A stretch of 64,000 nt of DNA, from contig OZ004591.1 of NCBI GenBank assembly GCA_963924555.1, positions 2,356,001-2,420,000 of the forward strand, in the 5' to 3' direction. Each line of letters starts with the position of its first letter. Positions within the stretch are counted from its first letter, which is position 1. The notes beneath the pieces were generated by a model. The model ran no database searches and was not told where the DNA came from. It saw nothing but the letters and a program-made list of their open reading frames with translations. Of the stretch, positions 22,931 through 35,222 are shown in pieces. This DNA comes from Crambe crambe (Eukaryota > Porifera > Demospongiae > Poecilosclerida > Crambeidae). The position numbers were made by a program, and so were the translations under genes.

Positions 22931-23805
22931 CTGTACAATGGAACCTCTCACACTCTTCTCCTTGTCCCATTACAATACACATCTCTATATATGTCGCTGT
23001 GTGTCCACCCTTAAGTAAGGACACCTCTCTAATCTGTATGCTCCCAAAGGTGTCTACATTGAGAATGTGATGCAAGTGTGTTATGTAACATTATGCCCAC
23101 CAGGCACATGTCCATGTGGTCATGATTCAGTGACCCTTTACCATATATGCCATTTCTGGCTAGCTGCCCAATGAGTATTAACCTAACACTGGAAGATAAT
23201 GTAAACCTCTGAAGTCCTAACCCTCAGCAAACAGCTTAGTATCAATACAATTGTGTATCAGATACGTAATATGGAGCAGATCACCAGCAGGAGGTGTCAG
23301 CCTAAAGCCTTATAGATAGAGTAGTAGGTAATGGTTGGCATCACAGTGTGCATTGTATGGAGTGTTATGGTGTTGGAAATCTTGTCCTTCTTTCTGGAAT
23401 AAAACCTTTTCCAAAATTGGCTAATGTAACAGATACACTGAGGGTTAATGAGTCTGGACATTGTCTGTTGCACTGACTATCACAAGGTGCTATATCACTG
23501 CCCATAACTTAAGTTGACTGCACAAGCTTCAGCTTTCACATAGAAACATGTAACTGCACTGTTACTCCTTGTGAACTAACAATACAGTGGAACCTGACTT
23601 AGTGTCCACACAGAGTCAACAAGTCATCTACGTTCACCTCATACCGGTCAAGATGAAAAGTCCAACCTAATATAAATCTTGTGACTTTGTAAAGGGACAC
23701 CTCTGTATAGCAACCACTTTATTGAGTCCCATTATAGCCAGGTTCTGCTCTATGTGAAATTATATGTGTACATAAAATGCTTATCTATTTCTACACTTCC
23801 AACAG

Positions 23806-23891
23806 GTCAATGCTGTATTTATTAGGGGAAGGGATCATTGCAGCTGCTCAGGAGAGGAACCTCAGAATACCCATAGTAGTCGGACTCCAAG
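23806..23891 (+). pseudogene. SUCLA2: SUCLA2-like C-terminal exon, copy 1
   Basis: Acceptor CCAACAG and donor CCAAG|gtaagg frame an open 86-nt exon encoding GEGIIAAAQERNLRIPIVV-GLQ. It aligns with the family's conserved C-terminal stretch 'IAxGI...IPVVVRLQGT'; the Arg of VVRLQG is Gly here. The exon itself is intact, but no complete gene surrounds it. Confidence 0.72.
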
Positions 23892-24619
23892 GTAAGGAAA
23901 TCACTCTACCAGTCACGAAAGTTCCCCTCTGCATGCTTATGATAAGAAATTGATATTGACCGAACTCCCAGTTTGTCCTAACATTTAACTGGACATTGCA
24001 TCAGTGTGCATTTGACTTACTCTTGACAAGCCCTTTTGTTCTGATAAACAAATAATGACCAGGCATATGCCAATATTGGCCAGAAAGTGTCAGGTGTCAG
24101 GCTGTTATCATAAGCTGTGCTCTGAAGTATCCTGTGTGTATCACTTGAGGAGTTTGTACGTATTCCTCAATCCCTTACTAGACATGTTCATAACACTATG
24201 CCAGCTGTAATCCTGGTCTCTTGATCCAACTGAACCCCTTGACCCCCACCAAAATTTACAAGCGGTTATCCCCACCAGATAGGTATGTAGTCCTACTCAG
24301 AAGAATTCCTGGAAGTCTACTTGTCCCCATTGTAATCCTGCCCTCATATGATCATCTCCTTTTGAATCTTCTCCTTACCAGATACGGAATCCCTTCTCCA
24401 CATCGTTTGACATTGTTTTTGTTGACTACAAAATTCATTAAATGTCCCTCACCAATATCCCCACTAATCCAGCACCATGTGAAAGCAGAATTGGTTAAAG
24501 AGAGCTGAATAAGGCATCAGGCTCACCCCACAATGCACTGGATTCGTCTAGTTATTTTGAGGATTGTGCAACATAACGCACACAGTGGTTAAGTCATTGT
24601 GAGACTTTTGTATTACTCT

Positions 24620-24880
24620 CTTGTATACCAGTTATGTATGTATAATCTCTCTATGTACCCCTCTCCTCATGAAACCATCATTGTGGGTTCTTCTATACTA
24701 GTGTTGTATCAGCATCCTCTGTATACCCCTATTGTGAAACCATCATTGTGAATTCTCTCACTAGTCTAGTGTTGTATCATCCTCTTATGAAACCAGTTAT
24801 AATGCAAATATTCTTTCTAGACTCCTCTTGTGAGACCACCATTGTGGGTTCACTACTTATATCATCCTCTGTGAAGCAAG
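24620..24880. repeat. Degenerate satellite cluster
   Basis: Repeated 'CTCTTGTGAAACCAG', 'TTGTGGGTTCT' and 'CTAGTGTTGTATCA' modules in irregular order, about 55-70 bp per unit. Confidence 0.75.
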
Positions 24881-24888
24881 TTTCATCA

Positions 24889-25680
24889 GAGAGTGTGGTA
24901 GAGACACTAGGGATGACTCGGACAGCTGCGTGCGCCGCCTATAGACTAATACAAAAGTGAAATTCTAGTTCCCCCACTTAGACCTAACAAAAGCTACTGT
25001 GAATGATTATCCAGCCTACTAGAGCCTACTACAATGTGCAGACCAAGTTTCAGGACCAGGGAGCTTACCGTTTCAGAAATACGGCAAGCAGGTGAATCGC
25101 TGGATTCTTCTTCTTCTCTATTATTGTTATTCTTCTTCTTCTTCTTACACAACCATATCTCTTGAACCACTCAAGCTACAGCTATGATTTCTGGATAAAT
25201 CCGCTCCAAATTCTACCATAGCTCAACAATAACACAACACCTTGACTCGTTGATAATGATTGGGGCTGGTATGCTATTCTTCTTTCATCTGTCCCTGCAT
25301 AGACATAGAAGAATGAACTCTATACATAGCTAAAACCATAAAAGAGAGGAAAAAAGACCAGGAACAAGTAAGGGAAAAAGCATTTCGTGAAATGAAAAAA
25401 GATGTAGGGATGACCACTGCTTAAAAAAGTAAAGAAACAAGAAGGATGGAAGTGGGATCAATCTTTGTTCTGTACATCCAGCCAACAATCCCTACATATA
25501 CCACGTCGGGTAGCTTCAGATTATAGTGTAGTAATGTACATAATATGTAGGGATTGTTGGCTGGATGTACAGAACAAAGATTGATCCCACTTCCATCCTT
25601 CTTGTTTCTTTACTTTTTTGAGCAGTGGTCATCCCTACATCTTTTTTCATCTCAAGAAATGCTTTTTCCCTTATTATTAT
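24889..25680 (+). repeat. Block C, copy 1 (partner 27266-28320)
   Basis: Matches 27,266-28,320, with about 250 bp fewer in the middle. It begins at 'cagagagtg-ggtag' and ends in the long hairpin. In copy 1 it follows block B; in copy 2 it precedes block B, so the blocks have been shuffled. Confidence 0.88.
25369..25673. repeat. Long hairpin (fold-back element), copy 1
   Basis: Left arm 25369-25499 and right arm 25543-25673 are nearly perfect reverse complements (about 130 nt each; arms begin at TAAGGGAAAAAGCA). The loop is 43 nt. Transcripts from either strand would form a long double-stranded RNA. No coding content. Confidence 0.93.
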
Positions 25681-26892
25681 TAGAAATGGAGCCCTGAATG
25701 AGATTCTCTGATTTCTCTTTTACTATTTTTCATGTGCATAGCTTTCAGAATGTTATGGAATGAGCATATTGGCAGTACTTCCTGTAAATGACTTCAATGT
25801 TCCTTTGTCATCACTAAAATACTTTTGGTTTGATATCCTTTTATTTTTACTGAGCATGCCCACTGCTGGACTGGGCTTTATTTAGAAGTCTGCTTGTGAC
25901 ACTTGTATGGTAAGGTGTGGTAGTTCATGCAAGTGTATAATGTACAACAAGTTCCACTGTACACTGACTCACTTCATCACTGTATTCTCCAGTTTGGTGG
26001 TCATGTTCAATGCTTGCTTGCTGGACATTCACATCCACACAAACAACATAGTCACTAGATTGTCAATGCTGTCACCAAATTTCAGCCAAGTATTTGATTT
26101 CTAGGGTGCAGAACAAATGCTGGGTCTGTATGAAATGGAGAAGGATGCTACGTACAATGATGGAGATTAATCCCATTGTGGAGACACTGGACTCCTCAGG
26201 GAAGAAAAGAGGTATGCATGTAGCTAGCATGGCATCACATGTACTTGGACAACTGATGAGAAAGAGATAAGAGATGGGGCAGGGGGTAGGGATGATAAAA
26301 ATATTTTTATGATAAAAGTCACCCTTGGGGCTGAACAAAGTGGCTGCTATACAGAGGTGGCCCCTTTGCACAGTAACTTCCAATATATCAGGTTTTGTCT
26401 TTGAGACTTTTCATTTGACTTGACCTACGTAATTGCTGACTCACAGTCAGGGGTTGTATTATTATGTAGTACAGTTACTATAGGGGGAAAGGGTTTTCCC
26501 AACCCCCTTACTTCTCCGTCTGAATTGACATGCAAAATGCTCCCTACAATCCCCCTTCATTGTTTAGAGCTCTAATCTTGCCCCTCCTTAGAAATGTCTC
26601 TCCATACAGCCCTGATTGTTTGTCTTCATGATTGCAGTGGTGTGTGTGGATGCCAAAGGAGTACAGACAGAACATCTTTTCTCTGAGGGACTGGTCTCAG
26701 GAAGATCCACACCATGTAGAGGCTGTCCATATGCTGGCATCAATTACATCATCCTCACTGGTTGTCTCAGTGAGTCTCTCTTTATTGTACATACATACAC
26801 ACATACATACATACATACATACATACATACATACACACATACACACACTGTACAATGGAACCTCTCAATGTGGACTCCCTGAAACACTTGAT
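25681..26892 (+). repeat. Block D, copy 1 (partner 30760-31920)
   Basis: Near-identical to 30,760-31,920. It carries two consecutive SUCLA2-like exons. Copy 1 has an extra CGTA in the first exon, which breaks its frame. Confidence 0.9.
26105..26769 (+). pseudogene. SUCLA2: SUCLA2-like exon pair, copy 1
   Basis: Exon i (26105-26211) encodes GAEQMLGLYEMEKDAT, then MMEINPIVETLDSSGKK. Exon ii (26638-26769) starts in matching phase with VVCVDAK, moves to another frame for IFSLRDWSQEDP, then back for GINYI..TGCLS. These follow the SUCLA2 order (YDATMIEINPM / DAKINF / IFDLQDWTQED / NYIGLDGNIGCL). A 4-nt duplication in exon i and two frame changes in exon ii rule out function. Confidence 0.85.
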
Positions 26893-27017
26893 TATGTTTG
26901 TCTTCATGGTTGCAGTGGTGTTCTTTTCTCCGATGGACTGGTCTCATGAAGATTCACACTGGCATCAGGTACATCATAGGCTGTCTTTGTGAGCATTTCT
27001 TTATCGTACATATAAAA

Positions 27018-27048
<31 letters not shown>

Positions 27049-27265
27049 CATACATACACATATACATACATACATACATACATACATACATACATACATA
27101 CATACATACATACACTGTACAATGGAACCTCTCACATTTTTCTCCTTGTCCCATTACAATGCACATCTCTATATATGTCGCTGTGTGTCCACCCTTAAGT
27201 AAGGACACCTCTCTAATCTGTATGCTCCCAAAGGTGTCTACATTGAGAATGTGATGCAAGTGTGT
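26893..27265 (+). repeat. Block A, copy 2
   Basis: See 22,743. It has a longer, interrupted CATA array and the same decayed exon remnant at 26,921-26,998. Confidence 0.9.
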
Positions 27266-28320
27266 TATCAGAGAGTGCGGTAGCACTCTCTATGTAGGGA
27301 TGACTCGGACGGCCGCGCGCGCCACCTATAGACTAATACAAAAGTGAAATTCCAGTTCCCCCACTTAGACCTAACAAAAGCTACTGTAAATGATTATCCA
27401 GCCTACTAGAGCCTACTACAATGTGCAGACCAAGTTTCAGGACCAGGGAGCTTACCGTTTCAGAAATACGGCAAGCAGGTAAATCGCTATATTCTTCTTC
27501 TTCTCTATTATTATTATTATTCTTCTTCTTATTATTATTCTTAGACAACCATATCTCTCGAACCACTCAAGCTACAGCTATGATTTCTGGACAAATCCAC
27601 TCCAAATTCTACGAACTACGATCTTTTCTACTCGTTGATCCTCGAAAGAGTCGATGAAAAAGGAGACACTAAGGAGCACAGCACTCGACTAATTCAAGTA
27701 GGAAGCCATCTTTTCTATAATACGCATGCGCATGTATTTGATATCGAATTATTCGAAATTATAATATTATTCAGCTGCCTCTAGCTAGCTAGCTAGCTAG
27801 GTCCTATATGTAGCTAGAATAGTGATGATGATGATAGACTACTGTATCGACTCGGGGATTTAGATTCAACAAGGTAGACTCTATTTCAGCATCTTCTACC
27901 TCCACCTTGATTCGTTGATACTGGTATGCTATTGGAGAACTATTCTTCTTTCATCTGTCCCTGCATACACATAGAAGAATGAACTCTATACATAGCTAAA
28001 ACCGTAAAAGAGAGGAAAAAAAGACCAGGAACAAGTAAGGGAAAAAGCATTTCGTGAAATGAAAAAAGATGTAGGGATGACCACTGCACAAAAAAGTAAG
28101 GAAACAAGAAGGATGAAATCTTTGTTCTGTATATCCAGCCAACAATCCCTACATGTACGTACATTACTACACTATAATCTGAAGCTACCCGACGTATATG
28201 TAGGGATTGTTGGCTGGATATACAGAACAAAGATTCCATCCTTCTTGTTTCCTTACTTTTTTGTGCAGTGGTCATCCCTACATCTTTTTTCATTTCACGA
28301 AATGCTTTTTCCCTTACTTG
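27266..28320 (+). repeat. Block C, copy 2
   Basis: Matches 24,889-25,680 but holds extra sequence (about 27,600-27,930), including a GCTA run. It ends with hairpin copy 2. Confidence 0.85.
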
Positions 28321-28321
28321 T
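28031..28321. repeat. Long hairpin (fold-back element), copy 2, loop inverted
   Basis: Arms 28031-28154 and 28198-28321 match each other in reverse complement from ACAAGTAAGGG to CCCTTACTTGT. The 43-nt loop (28155-28197) is the reverse complement of the loop in copy 1, although both copies lie in the same orientation in the flanking DNA. Confidence 0.93.
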
Positions 28322-30110
28322 GTAACATTAGGCCCACCAGGCACGCACATGTCCATGTACGTGGTCATGATTCAGTGACCCTTTACCATATATGCCATTT
28401 CTGGCTAGCTGCCCAATAAGTATTAACCTAACACTGGAAGATAATGTAAGCCTCTGAAGTCCTAACCCTCAGCAAACAGCTTAGTATCAATACAATTGTG
28501 TATCAGATACGTAATATGGAGCAGATCACCAGCAGGAGGTAGTCAGCCTAAAGCCTTATAGATGGAGTAGTAGGTAATGGTTGGCATCACAGTGTGCATT
28601 GTATGGAGTGTTATGGTGTTGGAAATCTTGTCCTTCTTTCTGGAATAAAACCTTTTCCAAAATTGGCTAATGTAACAGATACACTGAGGGTTAATGAGTC
28701 TAGACATTGTCTGTTGCACTGACTATCACAAGGTGCTATATCACTGCCCATAACTTAAGTTGACTGCACAAGCTTCAGCTTTCACATAGAAACATGTAAC
28801 TGCACTGTTACTCCTTGTGAACTAACAATACAGTGGAACCTGACTTAGTGTCCACACAGAGTCAACAAGTCATCTACGTTCACCTCATACCGGTCAAGAT
28901 GAAAATCCAACCTAATATAAATCTGGTGACTTTATAAAGGGACACCTCTGTATAGCAACCACTTTATTGAGTCCCATTATAACCAGGTTCTGCTCTATGT
29001 GAAATTATATGTGTACTTATCTATTTCTACAGGTCAATGCTGTATTTATTAGAGGAAGGGATCATTGCAGCTGCTCGGGAGAGGAACCTCAGAATACACA
29101 TAGTCGGACTCCAAGGTAAGGAAATCACTCTACCAGTCACGAAAGTTCCCCTCTGCATGCTTATGATAAGAAATTGATATTGACCGAACTCCCAGTTTGT
29201 CCTAACATTTAACTGGACATTGCATCAGTGTGCATTTGACTTACTCTTGACAAGCCCTTTTGTCCTGATAAACAAATAATGATCAGGCATATGCCAATAT
29301 TGGCCAGAAAGTGTCAGGTGTCAGGCTGTTATCATAAGCTGTGCTCTGAAGTATCCTGTGTGTATCACTTGAGGAGTTTGTACGTATTCCTCAATCCCTT
29401 ACTAGACATGTTCATAACACTATGCCAGCTGTAATCCTGGTCTCTTGATCCAACTGAACCCCTTGATCCCCACCAAAATTTACAAGCGGTTATCCCCACC
29501 AGATAGGTATGTAGTCCTACTCAGAAGAATTCCTGGAAGTCTACTTGTCCCCATTGTAATCCTGCCCTCATATGATCATCTCCTTTTGAATCTTCTCCTT
29601 ACCAGATACGGAATCCCTTCTCCACATCGTTTGACATTGTTTTTGTTGACTACAAAATTCATTAAATGTCCCTCACCAATATCCCCACTAATCCAGCACC
29701 ATGTGAAAGCAGAATTGGTTAAAGAGAGCTGAATAAGGCATCAGGCTCACCCCACAATGCACTGGATTCGTCTAGTTATTTTGAGGATTGTGCAACATAA
29801 CGCACACAGTGGTTAAGTCCTTCTGTTGTGAGACTTTTGTATTACTCTCTTATATACCAGTTACGTATGTATAATCTCTCTATGTACCCCTCTTGTGAAA
29901 CCATCATTGTAGGTTCTTCTATACTAGTGTTGTATCAGCATCCTCTGTATACCCCTATTGTGAAACCAGCATTGTGAATTCTCTCACTAGTCTAGTGTTG
30001 TATCATCCTCTTGTGAAACCAGTTATAATGCATAAATATTCTTTCTAGACTCCTCTTGTGAGACCACCATTGTGGGTTCACCAGTTATGTCATCCTCTGT
30101 GAAGCAAGTT
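28322..30110 (+). repeat. Block B, copy 2
   Basis: Matches 23,089-24,888. Contains the second C-terminal SUCLA2-like exon. Confidence 0.9.
29033..29115 (+). pseudogene. SUCLA2: SUCLA2-like C-terminal exon, copy 2
   Basis: Same exon as 23,806, three bases shorter (RIHIVGLQ instead of RIPIVVGLQ), with acceptor TTCTACAG and donor CCAAG|gtaagg. Confidence 0.7.
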
Positions 30111-30370
30111 TCATTAAATATCTATATCCTCTTGTGTTATGACACTAACATTGTATCACCCTCTAGTATCACCCTCCAGTTATATGAATTCTTTCTATGC
30201 TCCTTTTGTTAGACTAACGTTGTGGGTTATATTCTGTGACGTTACCCTCTTGTGGGTCCAGTTTCATTAATCATCATTTATTCTATACCCCTCTTGTGAA
30301 ACCACCAGTGTTATTTGGTTAGCATTGTAATGAAATCAGCATTCACTCTATATGAACCAGCAGTGTGAGT
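29850..30370. repeat. Degenerate satellite cluster
   Basis: A long run of the 'CTCTTGTGAAACCA' / 'TTGTGGGTT' / 'TATCACCCTCT' modules. It extends past the end of block B into sequence not present in copy 1. Confidence 0.75.
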
Positions 30371-30759
30371 TTAATAAACCATACAAGCTCTGCCAATGCA
30401 GTACTGTAGGCAAGTGTAGAATGGTTCTAGTGGAAAGACTGTTATCAGGGGGTGTGTAATCTTTTGAAGTGTGCGTGTGATAGGGTTACACACTCAACAC
30501 TCTCGTCTCCTTAAAATGCAATCTCCTCTGAATTCCTGTAGGATGATTGTGTGGACAGAACCTGAACCTGGTGGTGGACTACATTCACTTGATTGTGTCA
30601 TTATTTCAGAGACATTCTCTCAGAGATGTACAAGGAAGGAGTGGACACAGTAATTGGTGAGTGATTTTCATCATCTCACTGCCATGCTTGTTGGCACACA
30701 GTGAACATGTCAATGGACAGACACTGAAGGTCCATTCATACTGTATACCATATAGTCAA

Positions 30760-31920
30760 TGTCTTACTTATTCATGTGCATAGCTTTCAAAATGAGCATA
30801 TTGGCCGTACTTCCTGTAAATGACTGCAATGTTCCTTTGTCATCACTAATAATATACTTTTGGTCTGGTATCCCTTTATTTTTACTGAGCATGCCCACTG
30901 CTGGACTGGGCTTTATTTGGAAGTCTGCTTGTGACACTTGTATGGTAAGGTGTGGTAGTATATGCAAGTGTATAATGTACAACAAGTTCCACTGTACACT
31001 GACTCACTTCATCACTGTATTCTCCAGTTTGGTGATCATGTTAAGTGCTTGCTTGCTGGACATTCACATCCACACAAACAACATAGTCACTAGATTGTCA
31101 ATGCTGTCACCAAATTTCAGCCAAGTATTTGATTTCTAGGGTGCAGAACAAATGCTGGGTCTGTATGAAATGGAGAAGGATGCTACAATGATGGAGATTA
31201 ATCCCATTGTGGAGACACTGGACTCCTCAGGGAAGAAAAGAGGTATGCATGTAGCTAGCATGGCATCACATGTACTTGGACAACTGATGAGAAAGAGATA
31301 AGAGATGGGGCAGGGGGTAGGGATGATAAAAATATTTTTATGATAAAAGTCACCCTTGGGGCTGAACAAAGTGGCTGCTATACAGAGGTGGCCCCTTTGC
31401 ACAGTAACTTCCAATATATCAGGTTTTGTCTTTGAGACTTTTCATTTGACTTGACCTACGTAATTGCTGACTCACAGTCAGGGGTTGTATTATTATGTAG
31501 TACAGTTACTATAGGGGGAAAGGGTTTTCCCAACCCCCTTACTTCTCCGTCTGAATTGACATGCAAAATGCTCCCTACAATCCCCCTTCATTGTTTAGAG
31601 CTCTAATCTTGCCCCTCCTTAGAAATGTCTCTCCATACAGCCCTGATTGTTTGTCTTCATGATTGCAGTGGTGTGTGTGGATGCCAAAGGAGTACAGACA
31701 GAACATCTTTTCTCTGAGGGACTGGTCTCAGGAAGATCCACACCATGTAGAGGCTGTCCATATGCTGGCATCAATTACATCATCCTCACTGGTTGTCTCA
31801 GTGAGTCTCTCTTTATTGTACATACATACACACATACATACATACATACATACATACATACATACACACATACACACACTGTACAATGGAACCTCTCAAT
31901 GTGGACTCCCTGAAACACTT
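30760..31920 (+). repeat. Block D, copy 2
   Basis: Matches 25,681-26,892, including the 'CCCACTGCTGGACTGGGC' motif at about 30,893, the exon pair and the CATA microsatellite. Confidence 0.9.
31140..31800 (+). pseudogene. SUCLA2: SUCLA2-like exon pair, copy 2 (best preserved)
   Basis: Exon i (31140-31242, 103 nt) is fully open: GAEQMLGLYEMEKDAT, MMEINPIVETLDSSGKK, R. Exon ii (31669-31800) continues in phase with VVCVDAK but needs the same two frame changes as copy 1. The sequence between VDAK and RQNIF also differs from the family's INFDxNAxFRQ. A pseudogene despite good splice sites. Confidence 0.85.
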
Positions 31921-33600
31921 GTGTCATCAGGACACTTTTCTCCTTGTCCCATTACAATACACATCTCTACATACGTAAGTAGCCACTAGGCCCACCAGGC
32001 ACATGTCCACATGGTTTCAGTGACCCTTTACCATATAGGTTTTTTGTTATATGACTGTAGTTCTCAAGTATCACTTCATAAGTTATTCCTCAATCCCTTG
32101 CTAGACATGTTCATGAGCATACAATACTTTGCCAGCTGTACTCCTGGTCTCTCAATCCCCTTAATTTTGTCCCCATAGAAATTTTACAAGCGTTGATCCC
32201 TACCAGATACAGTATGTAGTGTGTTATGATCCTACTCAGAAAAGTCCTGCCCTCATCTCCTTATGAATCTTCTCCTTACCAGATACATAGTAATATAGTC
32301 CTCCTACTAACTTATGACAATTCCTTTGTATGACTGCTCACATGGACTTGTTGACCTTTATAGCGTAGCAGATGTCTACATCTCCTGGGGGAGAACCCCC
32401 TGCATGCATAGAGTACTATGGCCACCTAATGATTTACACCTGCCTTGAACCAGTGTAGGACTCTTACATACTTAATTTTTACTGGGCCATATGAAATGCC
32501 CCTCCCCTCCCCCTCCCCTTTTGTCCACTTTTAGTGTGTATGTGGCTCCTCTAGGACATAATGCTCATTCTCTGTAGAGAGAAATTTGTGCTTTTCTATG
32601 TAAGTACGAGCAATTAATTCTTTTGGTGTATAGAAATGACCCACTAATCCAGGCTACTATGTCATATTGTCCTATGAATAGCAATTTGTGTGATTATGCA
32701 CCGACTGTCAAGAACTTACTGAGTGTGATTTTTAGACCATGCTTCTAACACCATCAAGTAAGATTGTGAGAAGTGACAATGCACAAACCCTCTTCTTGTA
32801 TAGTTATTCATCTTCTCTACGTAACTATGTACTGGGGGACACTTACTCCTTGTCTTTTGACATACATAATAATGAATCCTCCCCCACCCCTTATCGTCTA
32901 GAGACTTGATTTCCCCATCCTTAGAAATGGAGCCCTGAATGAGATTCTCTGATTTCTCTTTTACTATTTTTCATGTGCATAGCTTTCAGAATGTTATGGA
33001 ATGAGCATATTGGCTGTACTTCCTGTAAATGACTTGAATGTTCCTTTGTCATCACTAAAATACTTTTGGTTTGGTATCCTGAGCATGCTCACTGCTGGAC
33101 TGGGCTTTATTTGGAAGTCTGATTTATGTAAGTATCTTGCTGTTTGTGCTTCTGAAGTGACATAGTTTCATTGTATCAGTGTTTGGTCTATATTGAAGTA
33201 TGGTAAAGTGTGACATGCAGTTCATCCATACGCTCTACACTGACTCACTTGATCTCCATTGTGAAATCAGCATCGTGGGTTCTGTGTCACTAGTCTAATA
33301 TTCTAGTACCCTCTTGTGAGACCAGCGTATCACAAGCATTAGGCAAATTTAACTGTTGTAGTCCTTGGAAAAACTTTTATGACTGACAGGGCCAAAAATG
33401 TACATGTGAAAGTACCCAGTAAAACACATTTAATTTGTGAAGTAATAACCATTCTAATTGGGTTTTCCCCTGAAAATGTTTGTACAGTGTCAATACAGTG
33501 AAACTTGTCTATAGTTGCCACCCTGGAACTGTCTGGCCAAAGAGAAAAAAATTGCCAATTGTTTAAATGGTTGGAAAATGGCCAGTGGCCAGTAGTAATT
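31921..33600. other. Repeat-rich spacer without a gene
   Basis: Pieces of the 'GGCCCACCAGGCAC...GACCCTTTACCATAT' repeat (31,988), of the 'CCCACCAGATA' repeat (32,195) and of block D's left edge (32,930-33,120). No intact coding sequence. Confidence 0.5.
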
Positions 33601-34787
33601 GGGGCAAGCCCCACATTAGTGATGATGACCTTTCACCCTGATATAAATATGTACATATATCGTTGCACGTCTGTCCTGACATTGTAGTTTATTTCTGTGA
33701 TGACCTTGGGTAAACTGAGCATGTGTGTTGACCCCACAATGCTTCGCATTTCCCTAGTATTACACACTGGATGTATTATAGTGCACACAGTGGAACTACA
33801 GGACTACTTCCAACCCTCTTGATTCAGTAGTTGTGAAAACACTGTATAGTATGTTCTTTCTCATCTCTCATCTGTGTGAGTTCTCAGGTCACCATGGGAT
33901 ACTTGAACTTTAAAAAATCAACAGTTGTCACAATGTCCCATGCTTGAAGTCTTATCTGCTGTGAGACACTTACATTACCCTCTTGTGAGACCTGTTATAA
34001 TTATAACATTTATAACTACTAGTTTTATGGGTCAAGGTATGAATTACCAACGACAATACACTATTGATACTAGGCCAATGTGTTTATCATTGTATTACAG
34101 AAACGATATCCAGATTCTCCCCAGTGAAACTGATCAGAGCGGTGCTTGAATGCCACATTAAAGGATTTTAATATTCTTGTGGCTATTAAAATACATTATT
34201 TCAACCACATGAAAGAAAAATGGGCCCATCAGAGTGGTGTTGCACCTCTCTAACACCCTTCGGGGAGAATCCTGTCAGTACCCATAAATTAAATGATACA
34301 GTATCGAATATTCTGTGTGTTGTGTGTTTAGCTGTCTTAGGACGAGGAATTTCAATATAAAGCCCAGGATTTTTTCACCTTCTTCCCTATGACCCCTCTT
34401 AATGCGGAACTCTGTTTTCCACACAATTATCTTAGCAGTTTTCTTCACTGACTCACCCATGAAGATTGAAATTGTTGATAGAGCTTGACTGCTGGACTGG
34501 GCTTTATTTAGAAGTCTGCTTGTGATATTTGTATGGTAAGGTGGGGTAGTACATGCAAGTGTATAATGTACAACAAGTTCCACTGTACACTGACTCACTT
34601 CATTCAGAAATGTCCAGTTTGGTGGTCATGTTCAATGCTTGCTTGCATGCTGGACATTCATATCCACACAAACAACACAGTCACTAGATTGTCAATGCTG
34701 TCACCAAATTTCAGCCAAGTAATCATGAGTTATGTCATGGAGATCTAAAGTGGCTTGTGTCTTATATTTGATTTCTGTCTCTTTCAG
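33601..34787. other. Spacer; second partial block D left edge
   Basis: 33,900-34,010 has satellite-like modules. 34,480-34,780 repeats the sequence leading into the SUCLA2-like exon (compare 30,890-31,139). No gene. Confidence 0.5.
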
Positions 34788-34889
34788 GTGCAGAACAAAT
34801 GCTGGGTCTGTGTGAAGTGGAGAAGGATGCTACAATGATGGAGATTGATCCCATAGTGGAGACACTGGACTCCTCAGGGAAGAAAAGAG
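34788..34889 (+). pseudogene. SUCLA2: SUCLA2-like exon fragment, further copy
   Basis: After CTTTCAG, encodes ...LCEVEKDATMMEIDPIVETLD... with donor AGAG|gtatgc. Asn of EINP is Asp here. A decayed continuation (VCIDAKGVQTE...) lies at about 35,223-35,300. Confidence 0.72.
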
Positions 34890-35222
34890 GTATGCATGTA
34901 GCTAGCATGACATGACATGTACTTGGACAACTGATGGGAAAGAGATAAGAGGCGGGGCAGGGGGTGGGGATGATATGTATTATTTGGTGGTAAAAGTCAC
35001 CCTTGGGGCTGACCAGCTATACAGAGGTGGCCCCTTTGCACAGTAACTCCCAATATATCAGGTTTTGTCTTGGAGACTTCATTTGACTTGACTCACAGTC
35101 AGGGGTTCTATAATTATGTAGTACAATTACTATAGGGGGAAAGGGTTTTCCCAACCCCCTTACTTCTCTGTCTGAATTGACATGCAATATATGCTCCCTA
35201 CATGTTTGTCTTCATGACTGAT

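Larger units (their letters stand above)
22743..23088 (+). repeat. Block A, copy 1 (partner 26893-27265)
   Basis: Near-identical to 26,893-27,265. It holds a decayed SUCLA2-like fragment, a CATA microsatellite and a conserved 150-bp tail. The right junction differs: here the block runs into 'gtaacattatgcccaccaggc', whereas the other copy runs into 'cagagagtgcggtag'. Confidence 0.9.
23089..24888 (+). repeat. Block B, copy 1 (partner 28321-30110)
   Basis: About 1.8 kb almost identical to 28,321-30,110. It contains a SUCLA2-like C-terminal exon and satellite-like repeats. Open frames at 24,221-24,508 and 29,445-29,732 are identical except for one residue, but they have no recognisable motif and follow no acceptor, so I do not call them genes. 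Confidence 0.9.

Noticed and set aside
22766..23014. Tyr-Ile-His-Thr repeat peptides (also 26616-27286, 31647-31989)
   Set aside because: Translations of the CATA microsatellites.
24221..24508. 95-codon frame, nearly identical at 29445-29732
   Set aside because: Copied with block B, no recognisable motif, no splice signals; surrounding DNA is equally conserved.
27940..28368. 142-codon minus-strand frame
   Set aside because: Lies within the long hairpin; both arms and both strands give similar frames, so it reflects the inverted repeat.
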